The notes under the pieces: generated by a model | Databases searched by the model: none | What the model saw: only the letters and a program-made list of their open reading frames with translations | Told to the model about the DNA's origin: nothing | Position numbers and translations under genes: made by a program | NCBI GenBank assembly: GCA_903902705.1 | Contig: CAIUVX010000121.1 | Span: 1 to 44,293, forward strand | DNA: 44,293 nt | Source: an uncultured Methylococcales bacterium | Lineage (GTDB): Bacteria > Pseudomonadota > Gammaproteobacteria > Methylococcales > Methylomonadaceae | Reading direction: 5' to 3' | Part shown: in pieces, positions 18,401-26,357 of the stretch | Position numbering within the stretch: position 1 is the first letter of the stretch | Layout: every line of letters starts with the position of its first letter

Positions 18401-18551
18401 ATTAATTCATGCGATAACACAAGATTATGAACCTGAACTCAAACTACTGTATGGCAAGGTAGCCGATGTGGGCTTGATATTGAATGAGGATTTTGAACAG
18501 CAATGTCAGGATTTATTACAAACTGCGTGGAATGCGACCCAAGCAGAATAA
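15411..18551 (+). CDS. recC: RecC subunit of exonuclease V
   Basis: A 1046-residue homologue of RecC, the Chi-recognising subunit of RecBCD. The frame can open at TTG 15405, but ATG 15411 gives the standard RecC start, MFILHSSNRTENLVAHL. Typical blocks follow: FLIQSQGMERWLSQQLA, VWGNYEFLFPGKFFSSL, RICIFGVNTMPPLFLKYLEGL, SIHSCHSRMREVEVLKNQLL, and ALLGMNDGEFPKIDRNPTFDL with RKGDRSHRADDRYQFLEILL. These are the inactive helicase-like domains of RecC. It is slightly shorter than E. coli RecC (1122). Neither recB nor recD adjoins it, which is unusual; the next gene is convergent and unrelated. Confidence 0.93.
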   Translation: MFILHSSNRTENLVAHLTAVISNAPLSSPFKKELFLIQSQGMERWLSQQLANEFKVWGNYEFLFPGKFFSSLAEKIDSHLNDAAFDRHLMLWRLEALLRQLDNEDLLPLKHYLSGDSIALKRYQLALQVAKVFDQYQIMRPDMIAAWQANKTLYHTATERWQKALWRQVTQQTGNKHRGSLWLQVIDKLNKAEEGAFSVQLPERICIFGVNTMPPLFLKYLEGLSKHCQLHLFLLNPSNDFWADIDTKRQRIVNEESFIGHPLLSTLGQQGREFQAILLEDEISFSVELESFEENEEPLNNLQHLQNDILNNAVETRLTLQADNSISIHSCHSRMREVEVLKNQLLHALEQDSSLQLRDIVVIAPDIQDYESFISAVFSDIQHAIADRSLRLSNHALDAFIRFLSVSQSRFGWQTVLDLLEQAVVYPSFGLSEADVELIKHWITVTHVRWGKSAQHKKALGLPELTENTWQAMLDRLLMGYAVGSDAQFVDGVLPYKEIEGASASALGGLCDFMNLLFKASVELKQPKTLKNWHNQLNYYADQLLVNVDPIERQQLKELLAELSADVASVHHDTVELQVIVSWMEGTVSERKSSNGFLRGQLTFCSMLPMRSIPFKVIALLGMNDGEFPKIDRNPTFDLLSQHFRKGDRSHRADDRYQFLEILLSARQRLIMTYIGQSISQNNTIPPSVIISELLEVLQDSYTLPNPTIKEPLQAFSTRYFDGSSDKLINYSPSDLATALAITSTKSVITFSPCKLETETEQVIDLNDLFNFFRHPQKYFINRQVGVRFNSLEAKAEEREPFVIDKLAGYSIYQDWIETELSGGKVSVQKMQAQGRWLSGVAGELAFNRQQQVINEFVEQIRLKNLGEHLDDLPIDIKIESYRLVGKLSHRYENGRLLYRYADLKGKDFIAALLHHLISHHVEPQTTHLLSADKDLILPTEVVNRKHLLTWLSIYQKGLQQHNAFFVEAAFAYIQQSHILARSTRASKSPLDAAKDRLIHAITQDYEPELKLLYGKVADVGLILNEDFEQQCQDLLQTAWNATQAE

Positions 18552-18559
18552 ACACTTAT

Positions 18560-18955
18560 TTATCGATGCCAAGTTGCGACTATCTTTCGGCATTTTTCCA
18601 ACCATTGGCAGTCTACCATTTCTTTACAAGACTCGGAGTTTTCAGATTTAAAACAGGGGTAATGATGACTCGCTTCTTGAATAGCACGGATCAGCATAAG
18701 TTCAGAGTGCATTAGTTCTGGATGCTCCACCCCCACAGATTCAGCAATTTGCCGTAAACCCATTTTTGTTACCGTGCCATCTTCTTCAAGTACATGAAGT
18801 TGCAAATCGATTAGCATGGTTAAATAATCTGACTCTGCGGCTAGCCAGTCATCTAATTCGTGACGAGGATCAAAGCCTCTCGCCATCGCTCTATAATACG
18901 CCGCCTCACAAATCCATTGGTGGCGATTTATATTTTTTACAAAAGCACTTAACAT
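18560..18955 (-). CDS. DUF2934-like protein (paralogue 1)
   Basis: A 131-residue protein. ATG 18955 is preceded by GGAG at 6 bases, so it is preferred over the upstream TTG. Residues 8-42 (RHQWICEAAYYRAMARGF...ELDDWLAAESDYL) match the short DUF2934 pattern 'I...AY..a...G....h..DW..AE'. It then has GTVTKMGLRQIAES and a longer C-terminal half with several cysteines (YPCFKSENSESCKEM, CQWLEKC), which its neighbour lacks. The function of the family is unknown. It is convergent with recC, 8 bases from its stop. The protein at 19046-19267 is a tandem paralogue with the same upstream layout. Confidence 0.65.
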   Translation of the reverse strand: MLSAFVKNINRHQWICEAAYYRAMARGFDPRHELDDWLAAESDYLTMLIDLQLHVLEEDGTVTKMGLRQIAESVGVEHPELMHSELMLIRAIQEASHHYPCFKSENSESCKEMVDCQWLEKCRKIVATWHR

Positions 18956-19045
18956 AAACTGCTCCAGCAACCCAGTAAGGTGAATGTGCTAGTCTATGCC
19001 TAACGTCCCTGTTTGGCTAGTATTGACCATACTTTATTTGACTAA

Positions 19046-19267
19046 TTATTTAGCCAATCGTTTTGCTAATTGCCGTAGACCCATTTTTGTTACCGTACCA
19101 TTTTTTGGGGAATCATTAAGTTGCAGCATGGTTAAATAATCTTGCTCTGCTGCTAGCCAGTCACTTAATTCATAGTAAGGATCAAAGCCTCTGGATACAG
19201 CTTTATAATACGCTGCATCAGAAATCCATTGTTCCCGATTTAGATTTTTTACAAAAACACTCGACAT
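19046..19267 (-). CDS. DUF2934-like protein (paralogue 2, short)
   Basis: A 73-residue version of the neighbouring protein. The blocks VFVKNLNREQWISDAAYYKA, SRGFDPYYELSDWLAAEQDY and NGTVTKMGLRQLAK align closely with paralogue 1, and it ends right after this conserved core. GGAG lies 6 bases before ATG 19267, exactly as in the other copy, which shows that the duplication included the ribosome-binding site. Either this copy lost its C-terminal part or paralogue 1 gained one. The shared 'GTVTKMGLRQ' hints at a small helical, perhaps HTH-like, C-terminal element. Confidence 0.6.
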   Translation of the reverse strand: MSSVFVKNLNREQWISDAAYYKAVSRGFDPYYELSDWLAAEQDYLTMLQLNDSPKNGTVTKMGLRQLAKRLAK

Positions 19268-19359
19268 TAACGACTCCATAAACCAAAGTTACTGCGTATA
19301 AATACATTGCGCATAAGTTTATGCTGAACAGCATTTTTTAGCAATTGAGCTTTAGGGAG

Positions 19360-19389
19360 CAACGCCTTGATTTTGTTAGCAAGGCGTTG
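19360..19389. terminator. Strong hairpin between small genes
   Basis: CAACGCCTTG and CAAGGCGTTG form a perfect 10-bp stem around a 10-base loop. On the minus strand it lies 30 bases beyond the stop of the EexN-like gene, so it may terminate that transcript or separate it from the DUF2934 pair. There is no long T-run. Confidence 0.5.
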
Positions 19390-19418
19390 TGGGGAACTAG
19401 CTAGCTAGAGTGGGTAAA

Positions 19419-19652
19419 TTATTTTGATGGAAGACCAAAACTAATTTCCAAGGCGTGTTGCGCGTTTAAACAGTCGGGTGAAGATTTTATACTGGGATTA
19501 TCATAGCATTCTTTATTTTTGGCTTGAGCTACTTTTATATTCGCAGAATACCACGCAACCGTTTTGTTATCTTCAGCATTACTGATTTTGAAAACAGTGA
19601 CTAATAGTGTTAATACAGCCGCGACCAGCATAATTAAGTTACCTTTTTTCAT
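19419..19652 (-). CDS. EexN/TrbK-like small periplasmic protein
   Basis: A 77-residue protein. ATG 19652 follows GGAGATAAAA, a clear ribosome-binding site. It has an N-terminal hydrophobic stretch (NLIMLVAAVLTLLVTVFKI) ending SNAED, a likely signal peptide or anchor. The mature part, VAWYSAN...AKNKECYDNP...SSPDCLNAQHAL, resembles the EexN/TrbK entry-exclusion pattern 'V.WY..N....AK...C..NP....PdC.NA..A'. EexN-family proteins are normally lipoproteins of conjugative elements that block redundant DNA transfer. This copy has no lipobox cysteine and no conjugation genes nearby, so it may be a stray or repurposed member. Confidence 0.5.
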   Translation of the reverse strand: MKKGNLIMLVAAVLTLLVTVFKISNAEDNKTVAWYSANIKVAQAKNKECYDNPSIKSSPDCLNAQHALEISFGLPSK

Positions 19653-19976
19653 TTTTATCTCCAAGTTATCGATGTGTGGGTTATCTCATAAAAAGGGGGG
19701 CTTATGAGTTGTTTATAGTCTAGCGAATAATAGATATCGTGAAAATGTGGCAAATTACCGCGTGACAACGTGTCACAATGAGGATATTCGGGAGTTAATC
19801 GACGCAGAAAATAGCCACTTAAATCCTAAGAGAATGAGATAATACGAGCTTGCCCATTTAGAAGTAAAATTAACGTATTTTTCACCGTTAACCATCAATA
19901 CAAATTATCACCCGTTTTAAGACGCGAGTGCTAATAACGAATACAATAATCCTTTAACCTCAACTCACACAAATCT
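19653..19976. promoter_or_regulatory. Leader of the fused flavoprotein gene with two palindromes
   Basis: This 324-base gap holds CTCATAA...TTATGAG (19685-19708), a 7-bp stem around a G-rich loop, and GTGACAACGTGTCAC (19762-19776), a perfect 6-bp inverted repeat with a 3-base centre. The latter has the size and symmetry of an operator for a dimeric regulator and lies about 200 bases before the large gene. No clear -35/-10 pair could be chosen by eye. Confidence 0.35.
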
Positions 19977-22900
19977 ATGACACAAAACAATCTTACTCTT
20001 GGCATAGCTAATTTCAGTTACCCTGATTTATATGATGCCGATCGACTCAACGATTTATCAACGGTTTTTGATGAATCAATTCACTATCATGATGCAGATT
20101 TATATGCACGATTTGCCGCTTATCGACAAACCCAAGGCGTGGATTTAACCCCCGAAGCAACCTCACAATTATTGGTTGATGTCGCGCCATATCTTGGAAA
20201 ATTTGTCGCAAAATTATTTAATATTTCCGATGAACACCAAGCGCAAAGCCGCGCAATTAAAGACGAAATCGACACTATTTTTACTTATAAAAATGAAGTG
20301 ATCGAAAAATTGGGCGTGGTATTTAAAGGTGTGGATACCACTGAATGGAAAATTCCAGACATACTCAATCGTTTTGATTTACTGATTGCTGCGGGATTTC
20401 CAGAAGCCAATTTAGACGAAGATGCTGAACATCGCGTGGCACGAGTGGGCGCAGTTATTGGCGTTTTAGCGAGTCATTACAAATTGTTGGCGAAAGGCAA
20501 AGTCAGTGATTATGTCAATGCCGATGAACAAGTTGCCGCGTTACGCGCTAAATTAATTGCTGATGAAACCGCCGCCGAAGAATTCAAAGACGGATTAACA
20601 CTCGAAGACAGTGAATTTGTCGCCTATTTAATGGACATCGTCAATCGCTGGAGCTTTATTGCTCAACAAGATAACGATGTGGTTGCCGATTGGTTGAGTT
20701 TCAAATTGCCTGAAAAACGCGATTTCGCCGCTTTAGTTGCCCATGAAACTGTAGACCGTGGTGAATTCACCGCGTGGATGGGCAGTCTTGAACATCGCCG
20801 CCGTCGTGATGGCTTTAAATTGACTGATCCACGTTTTAACGGGCGACAATCTTTGTCCGAGATCAATCATTGTATCTATTGCCACGAACGTGATACCGAT
20901 TCTTGCTCAAAAGGCATGAAAAACAAAAAAACCAATACTTTCAAAATTGATTCCTTAGGCGTGACTACCATTGGCTGTCCGCTGGATGAAAAAATTTCTG
21001 AAATGAACCTCGTTAAACGCAACGGCGATAACATCGGCGCGTTAGCTATTATCATCATCGACAATCCGATGTGTCCTGGTACGGGGCATCGAATTTGTAA
21101 CGAATGTATGAAAGGCTGTATTTATCAAAAAACCGATCCTGTTGATATTCCCCAAATTGAAACCAACGTCTTAACTGACGTACTGTTCATGCCTTATGGT
21201 TTTGAAATTTACAGTTTATTGACGCGATGGAATCCGCTCAATGCCAAGCGTCCCGTGATGTTGCCTTATAATGGCAAAAACGCGCTAGTCGTTGGTTTAG
21301 GTCCAGCGGGTTACACCATGAGTCATTATTTGCTGAATGAAGGTTTTGCGGTTGCAGGGATTGATGGTTTAAAACTAGAACCCTTACCCATAGAACTGAC
21401 AGGCGATGCTAATAATCTACCCACGCCGATTGAAAATTTTAGTGATCTTTACGAAGAGCTAGATAAACGCATATTGGCAGGTTTTGGTGGTGTGGCTGAA
21501 TACGGTATTACCGTGCGTTGGGATAAAAACTTTTTGAAAGTGATTTATCTGACGCTACAACGCCGTGCCGCCTTCCGTGCTTACGGTGGTGTGCGTTTTG
21601 GTGGTACGTTGACCATTGATGACGCGTGGACTATGGGTTTTGACCATATTTGTATCGCCTCAGGAGCAGGTCAACCGACGGTTATTCCGCTGAAAAACAA
21701 TCTCATGCGTGGTATCCGCAAAGCCTCTGATTTTTTGATGGGCTTGCAATTAACTGGCGCGTCAAAAGCCTCATCATTGGCTAATTCACAAGTACGGCTA
21801 CCCGCTGGTGTCATCGGTGGCGGCTTAACAGCAATGGATACCTCGACCGAATTGATGGCGTATTATCCTGTGCAGGTCGAAAAAATTAAACATCGCTATG
21901 ATATTTTAGTGGCGACTTATGGTGAAGATAAAACCCGCGCTCGTTATGATAAAGAAGAAATTATCATCCTCGATGAGTTTTTAGCACACGGTAATGCGAT
22001 TGCTGCGGAACGCATCCGTGCCGAAGCAGAAGGTGAAGCACCTGATTTTCAACCCTTAGTTCAATCATGGGGTGGGGTCACTCTGTTTTATCGCAAAGGT
22101 ATCACCGACGCACCCGCCTACCGTCAAAATCATGAAGAAATTGTTAAAGCCCTAGAAGAAGGTATTTCTTTAGCCGAAGGCATGAGTCCACTCGGTGCAA
22201 ATGCTGATGAGTTTGGGCATTTAACGTCGGTTGATTTTGAAAAATTAGCACTTGAAGACGGTCGTTGGAAAAGCGTCGGTGAACCGATTAACGTACCGTT
22301 ACGCAATTTATACGTTGCGGCTGGCACATCCCCCAACACGATTTATCAAAACGAATACCCTGACACCTTCGTCATGGATAAATGGTTTTTCCAACGTCAT
22401 GAGCCTGAAATTAATAATGGCGTGGTTGAGTTAATTCCGATGCACGATGAAGCCTTTCCAAAATTAGGCAAACCCGCGCCACTGACTTCCTATTCAAAAG
22501 ACGGTAAATTTATCAGCTTTTATGGTGATAACCACCCTGTGTATGCAGGCAATGTGGTCAAAGCAATGGCGAGTGCGAAAAATGGCTATCCATACATTGT
22601 GAAGTTATTTGAGCAAGAATTAGCCACACTAAATCCAGCCCAACAAAGCGAACGCGATGCCGATTTGCAAGCGCATTTTGCGCGTTTGGATGCCTCCTTT
22701 AAAGCCACCATTGTTGCGATTAACCGCTTAACACCAACGATTATTGAAATTGTTGTTAAATCACCGTTAGCCGCTGAAAAATTCCACGCTGGACAATTTT
22801 ATCGCGTGCAAAACTATGAAGCCTACGCGCCAACAGTAGAAGGCACGACATTAATGGCGGAAGGCTTAGCTTTAACGGGCGCAGAAGTTGACAAAGAAAA

Positions 22901-23681
22901 AGGCACAATTTCGCTGATTGTCCTAGAAATGGGATCATCATCGCGTTTATGTGCGACGTGGAAAGTGGGCGATCCTTTAGTCATCATGGGGGTAACAGGT
23001 GCGCCGACCGATATTCCCACAGGTCAAACCGTGCTGTTATTAGGCGGTGGTTTAGGCAACGCGGTACTGTTCTCCATCGGCAAAGCCTTACGCGCTGCGG
23101 GTAATAAAGTGATTTATTTCGCAGGTTACAAATTCTCCCAAGACCGTTTTAAAGTCGAAGACGTAGAAGCCGCTGCGGATTTAATTATCTGGTCAGTTGA
23201 TAAAGGCGACGGCGTTGAAGCAATTGTCCCCACGCGTCCACAAGATAAAACCTTCGTCGGTAATATTTTGGAATGTATGGTGGCTTACGGTAGCGGCGAA
23301 TTAGGCGACCAACCCATCTCATTAGCTGATGTTGACCACCTCATCGTTATCGGTTCAGACCGCATGATGGCAGCAGTAAAATCAGCGCGTTATAATGTGT
23401 TGAAACCCTATCTCAACAAAGCTCATCATGCAGTGGGTTCAATCAACTCGCCCATGCAGTGCATGATGAAAGGCATCTGCGCCCAATGTATGTGCAAACA
23501 CGTTGATCCAGAAACAGGCAAAGAAACCTTCGTCTATTCCTGCTACAACCAAGACCAAGACCTCGATAAAGTGGACTTCCCGCACTTAAACGCACGTTTA
23601 AGACAAAACACCGTGCAGGAAAAACTATCGAACCTATGGTTAGATTATTTGTTGTTGAAACAGAAAGAGACGGCTGAATAA
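19977..23681 (+). CDS. Fused Nfn/Sud-like flavoprotein oxidoreductase
   Basis: A 1234-residue protein joining two electron-transfer modules. After an N-terminal region with no recognised motif, a cysteine-rich section (CIYCHERDTDSC near 299, GTGHRICNECMKGC near 367-380) is placed like the GltD-type Fe-S domain. A GltD-like FAD/NAD(P) region follows, with VVGLGPAGYTMSHYLL near 440 and GVIGGGLTAMDTSTEL near 612. The C-terminal third is a ferredoxin-reductase/PyrK-like module with AGQFYRVQNY near 937, LLLGGGLGNAVLFSIGKAL near 1021 and the cysteine set MQCMMKGICAQCMCK near 1160. The pair resembles NfnB plus NfnA (SudA/SudB) in one chain. NAD(P)H:ferredoxin transhydrogenation is likely but the reaction is not proven. 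Confidence 0.7.
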   Translation: MTQNNLTLGIANFSYPDLYDADRLNDLSTVFDESIHYHDADLYARFAAYRQTQGVDLTPEATSQLLVDVAPYLGKFVAKLFNISDEHQAQSRAIKDEIDTIFTYKNEVIEKLGVVFKGVDTTEWKIPDILNRFDLLIAAGFPEANLDEDAEHRVARVGAVIGVLASHYKLLAKGKVSDYVNADEQVAALRAKLIADETAAEEFKDGLTLEDSEFVAYLMDIVNRWSFIAQQDNDVVADWLSFKLPEKRDFAALVAHETVDRGEFTAWMGSLEHRRRRDGFKLTDPRFNGRQSLSEINHCIYCHERDTDSCSKGMKNKKTNTFKIDSLGVTTIGCPLDEKISEMNLVKRNGDNIGALAIIIIDNPMCPGTGHRICNECMKGCIYQKTDPVDIPQIETNVLTDVLFMPYGFEIYSLLTRWNPLNAKRPVMLPYNGKNALVVGLGPAGYTMSHYLLNEGFAVAGIDGLKLEPLPIELTGDANNLPTPIENFSDLYEELDKRILAGFGGVAEYGITVRWDKNFLKVIYLTLQRRAAFRAYGGVRFGGTLTIDDAWTMGFDHICIASGAGQPTVIPLKNNLMRGIRKASDFLMGLQLTGASKASSLANSQVRLPAGVIGGGLTAMDTSTELMAYYPVQVEKIKHRYDILVATYGEDKTRARYDKEEIIILDEFLAHGNAIAAERIRAEAEGEAPDFQPLVQSWGGVTLFYRKGITDAPAYRQNHEEIVKALEEGISLAEGMSPLGANADEFGHLTSVDFEKLALEDGRWKSVGEPINVPLRNLYVAAGTSPNTIYQNEYPDTFVMDKWFFQRHEPEINNGVVELIPMHDEAFPKLGKPAPLTSYSKDGKFISFYGDNHPVYAGNVVKAMASAKNGYPYIVKLFEQELATLNPAQQSERDADLQAHFARLDASFKATIVAINRLTPTIIEIVVKSPLAAEKFHAGQFYRVQNYEAYAPTVEGTTLMAEGLALTGAEVDKEKGTISLIVLEMGSSSRLCATWKVGDPLVIMGVTGAPTDIPTGQTVLLLGGGLGNAVLFSIGKALRAAGNKVIYFAGYKFSQDRFKVEDVEAAADLIIWSVDKGDGVEAIVPTRPQDKTFVGNILECMVAYGSGELGDQPISLADVDHLIVIGSDRMMAAVKSARYNVLKPYLNKAHHAVGSINSPMQCMMKGICAQCMCKHVDPETGKETFVYSCYNQDQDLDKVDFPHLNARLRQNTVQEKLSNLWLDYLLLKQKETAE

Positions 23682-23696
23682 GTCGCTACGCAAATA

Positions 23697-23723
23697 AGAC
23701 AGGCGGGATTTTCTCGCCTGTCT
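23697..23723. terminator. Hairpin after the fused flavoprotein gene
   Basis: AGACAGGCG and CGCCTGTCT form a perfect 9-bp stem, extended inward by GGGA/TCTC-type pairing, 15 bases after the stop. TATCAATGG follows with no T-run. It separates the metabolic gene from the HNH/ATPase/PIN cassette and sits just before the first possible cassette start at 23728. Confidence 0.6.
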
Positions 23724-23742
23724 ATCAATGGAAAAAACGACT

Positions 23743-24522
23743 ATGACAGCATTCCTTTACACATGGAATCCAGAAGATTGGCATTGGAGCGACCAACAAG
23801 ACGCAATTTATCGAGTCAATAATAACAAGGTCTATGATACAGAATGGAGCTGTGGTAACAGAAAACATATTGAAATAGGCGACCTATTTTTTCTAATGCG
23901 TGTGGGTGTTGAACCTAAGGGGATTATTGGTTGTGGCTATGCTTCTTCTCAGCCCTATTTGTTACCTCATTGGAAGAAAGAAAAAGCCGATGAAGGTAAA
24001 TTCGCCTTAAGAACAGACGTGCTTTTTAAAGCCCTATCTGACAAACCTATTTTTTCTCTGCCTTACCTTCAGAATAATCATCCGATTTCTTACGGCTGGA
24101 TACCAAGGTCGGGCGGTGTATTAATTCCAGAAGACATTGCCACTGAACTTTTTTCAAGCATACAGCAAAAATTTAACTTTATCCCTGCAACACAAGAAGA
24201 AATACGGCTTTACTCTGAGGGGAAAGTTAAAAAAGTAACGCTAAAAACATACGATAGAAGTACAGCGGCTCGCCAAGCGTGCATAGAACATCATGGTTAT
24301 AACTGCGCTGTTTGCGGCTTCAAATTTGAAACTGTTTATGGCTCACTTGGTAAAAACTACATTGAAGTTCATCATTTAAAACAACTTGCTAATATTGGCG
24401 AAGAACACCAAATTGACCCAATCAAGGACTTAAAACCAGTGTGTGCTAATTGTCATCGAATGTTACATAAAGAACGCCCACCTCTTTCAATTGAAGAGCT
24501 TCAAAAAAGAATACAAAATTAA
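23743..24522 (+). CDS. EVE-like/HNH endonuclease
   Basis: A nuclease of 259 residues, taking ATG 23743 as the start because the earlier ATG at 23728 directly abuts a hairpin. The N-terminal half (FLYTWNPEDWHW, WSCGNRKHIEIGDLFFLMRVG, GIIGCGYASSQPY) resembles EVE/PUA-type domains that recognise modified bases. The C-terminal half is an HNH domain: CAVC at 188-191, YIEVHHLKQL with His210-His211, and CANCH at 234-238, typical of McrA/5mC-targeting and Septu-like nucleases. This points to cleavage of modified or foreign DNA. It is 18 bases upstream of the ATPase gene in the same orientation, and the three genes form a likely operon. Confidence 0.8.
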   Translation: MTAFLYTWNPEDWHWSDQQDAIYRVNNNKVYDTEWSCGNRKHIEIGDLFFLMRVGVEPKGIIGCGYASSQPYLLPHWKKEKADEGKFALRTDVLFKALSDKPIFSLPYLQNNHPISYGWIPRSGGVLIPEDIATELFSSIQQKFNFIPATQEEIRLYSEGKVKKVTLKTYDRSTAARQACIEHHGYNCAVCGFKFETVYGSLGKNYIEVHHLKQLANIGEEHQIDPIKDLKPVCANCHRMLHKERPPLSIEELQKRIQN

Positions 24523-24540
24523 TCACAAGACGATATTATC

Positions 24541-25842
24541 ATGCACTATTTTTACGACTTTAAAGGGTTTAAAAAAACAAAAATTGATTTAATGCGTCCT
24601 ATGACTTTGTTAATTGGGCGTAATGGTTCAGGTAAGACAAATGTTATTGAGGGTGTGGAATTATTAGCACAATTGGCGAGTGGGCGACCTTTATATGAAA
24701 TTAGCGATATAGGGCGTGGTAGTGGAAGCACCTTTGAAATTCGTGGTGGATTACAAGGGTGCATGAGGAAAAATAGCAATCAACAAAACTCTTTTGGTCT
24801 AGGTTTTAATGCTATTTATGTTAAACATAATCAACCCATTAATTATAATATTAGCGTTTCTTTCACAGGGCAACTTAACATTTACTTTGAGCGATTAATA
24901 CTTGATGAAAGAGTTTATTTTGAAGCTAATCAATTAGAAGATGTTTTAAATGTTAGCTATGATAATTTCTCCAGAGGACGTAATAAACCTACTTTAAAAC
25001 TATCTACTGACCGTTCGATTTTGTCGCGCTACAATCCTACCGTTACCACGCAGCTTTACGATAAAAAAGTTAAAGATAATGCTATTCGTGAAGCAATAGA
25101 GCTTACCGATATAGTTAAATCGCACTTAATGTCTGCTTTTGTCTTTGACCTTCATCCTCATCTCATGCGTCAATACGAAAGAATAGGATCGAGTCAATTA
25201 AACAAAGACGGTTCAAACCTTTCCGCTGTATTATATGGTATTAAAATCAAGGATGAAACTATTGAAGAATCACAACGGTTATTACCAAAATTATTGAATA
25301 AATTAAAACAATTACCCGAAGAACCGTTTATTGATTTTGAATTTATTACTACCGTAGCCGATGACGTTTTATTGGGATTAAAACGCGAAGATGAGGCAAT
25401 TATTGATGCGCGGTTATTATCTGATGGTACGTTACGCGCTTTGGCGATATTAACGGCATTAGAAACTATATCAGAACATTCAAGAATGGTAATTGAAGAA
25501 TTAGATAATGGAGTACATCCATCACGGGTTAAATTGTTAGTTGATACTATTTGGGAATGCAGCCATAGACGTAATTTGAATGTTTTAGTTACGACTCATA
25601 ATCCAGCGACATTAAATGGTTTAACACCTGAGCAATTAGATTGTGTGGTAGTTTGTCATTATGACCCAATTGAAAAAGCCGATAAATTAACCGCATTACC
25701 CGATATTCCCTATTCAGACGTATTATTACAAAAAGGTTCATTAGGTGATTTAGTCACTCGCAATGTATTAGAAAGTTATTTAATGCCTAATTTTGAAGCC
25801 GAACAACAACGCAAAGCGCAAGAGTTATTGGATTTATTCTAA
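24541..25842 (+). CDS. OLD/AAA_21-type ATPase, candidate defence protein
   Basis: A 433-residue ABC-like ATPase. The P-loop GRNGSGKT is at 26-33. An ABC-like signature LLSDGTLRALAIL lies near 293-305, followed by the Walker B/D-loop segment VIEELDNGVHPSR near 317-329 and the switch VLVTTHNPATLNG. This is the AAA_15/AAA_21 architecture seen in OLD, RloA and PARIS AriA proteins, but there is no C-terminal TOPRIM domain. Such ATPases commonly sense phage and control a toxic partner. Its TAA overlaps the ATG of the PIN-like gene by one base, so the nuclease is its probable effector. An HNH gene precedes it. Confidence 0.8.
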   Translation: MHYFYDFKGFKKTKIDLMRPMTLLIGRNGSGKTNVIEGVELLAQLASGRPLYEISDIGRGSGSTFEIRGGLQGCMRKNSNQQNSFGLGFNAIYVKHNQPINYNISVSFTGQLNIYFERLILDERVYFEANQLEDVLNVSYDNFSRGRNKPTLKLSTDRSILSRYNPTVTTQLYDKKVKDNAIREAIELTDIVKSHLMSAFVFDLHPHLMRQYERIGSSQLNKDGSNLSAVLYGIKIKDETIEESQRLLPKLLNKLKQLPEEPFIDFEFITTVADDVLLGLKREDEAIIDARLLSDGTLRALAILTALETISEHSRMVIEELDNGVHPSRVKLLVDTIWECSHRRNLNVLVTTHNPATLNGLTPEQLDCVVVCHYDPIEKADKLTALPDIPYSDVLLQKGSLGDLVTRNVLESYLMPNFEAEQQRKAQELLDLF

Positions 25843-26357
25843 TGATTACTTATATTGTTGTTGATACGGGTTATTTAGTAGAGCTATTTAAAATTCCAAA
25901 GCACTTTACAGAAGAAGATTCAAAAGAAATTAAACGTAGGCTAGAAATAGCAATTAAAGAGAAATGCAGGTTATATATTCCTACGCCTGTCGTATTTGAA
26001 TTAGCTAATCATATTGCTCATGTTGATGATGGTAATATACGACGAGAGTTAGTTAATAAGTTTTCTACAATTATAAATAACTGCCTAGACGATAAAGTTA
26101 CGCTTTTTAATATAGTTCCATTTGATAACTCTGCGGTTGTTAAAGAATTAAGTAATAATTTAAAAGACTTTGTACAGAAATTCGCCGATGATTTTGCTAG
26201 GCAAGGTTTAGGTTTTACTGATTCAGCCGTTTTATTAGAAGCCAAAAGTCTAAAAAATAAAAATAACTGTGTTCATATTTGGACGACAGACGAACCACTA
26301 AAACCTTATGAACCAGATACTGAGCTAAATCCATTTATAGGTTCTCGGAAGAAATAA
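25842..26357 (+). CDS. PIN-like nuclease coupled to ATPase
   Basis: A 171-residue protein that I read as a PIN-fold RNase-like domain. The acidic residues are spaced as in PIN nucleases: Asp8 in IVVDTGYLVEL, Glu53 in PVVFELANHI, Asp127 in GFTDSAVLLEA and Asp150 in IWTTDEPL. The T-D-x-x-L after a strand is the usual last motif. The start overlaps the ATPase stop (TAATG), which implies fixed stoichiometry. In ATPase-effector systems the nuclease is usually held inactive until infection. The match is by motif only; a full fold assignment would need a profile search. The gene ends beside an integrase remnant on the other strand. Confidence 0.65.
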   Translation: MITYIVVDTGYLVELFKIPKHFTEEDSKEIKRRLEIAIKEKCRLYIPTPVVFELANHIAHVDDGNIRRELVNKFSTIINNCLDDKVTLFNIVPFDNSAVVKELSNNLKDFVQKFADDFARQGLGFTDSAVLLEAKSLKNKNNCVHIWTTDEPLKPYEPDTELNPFIGSRKK

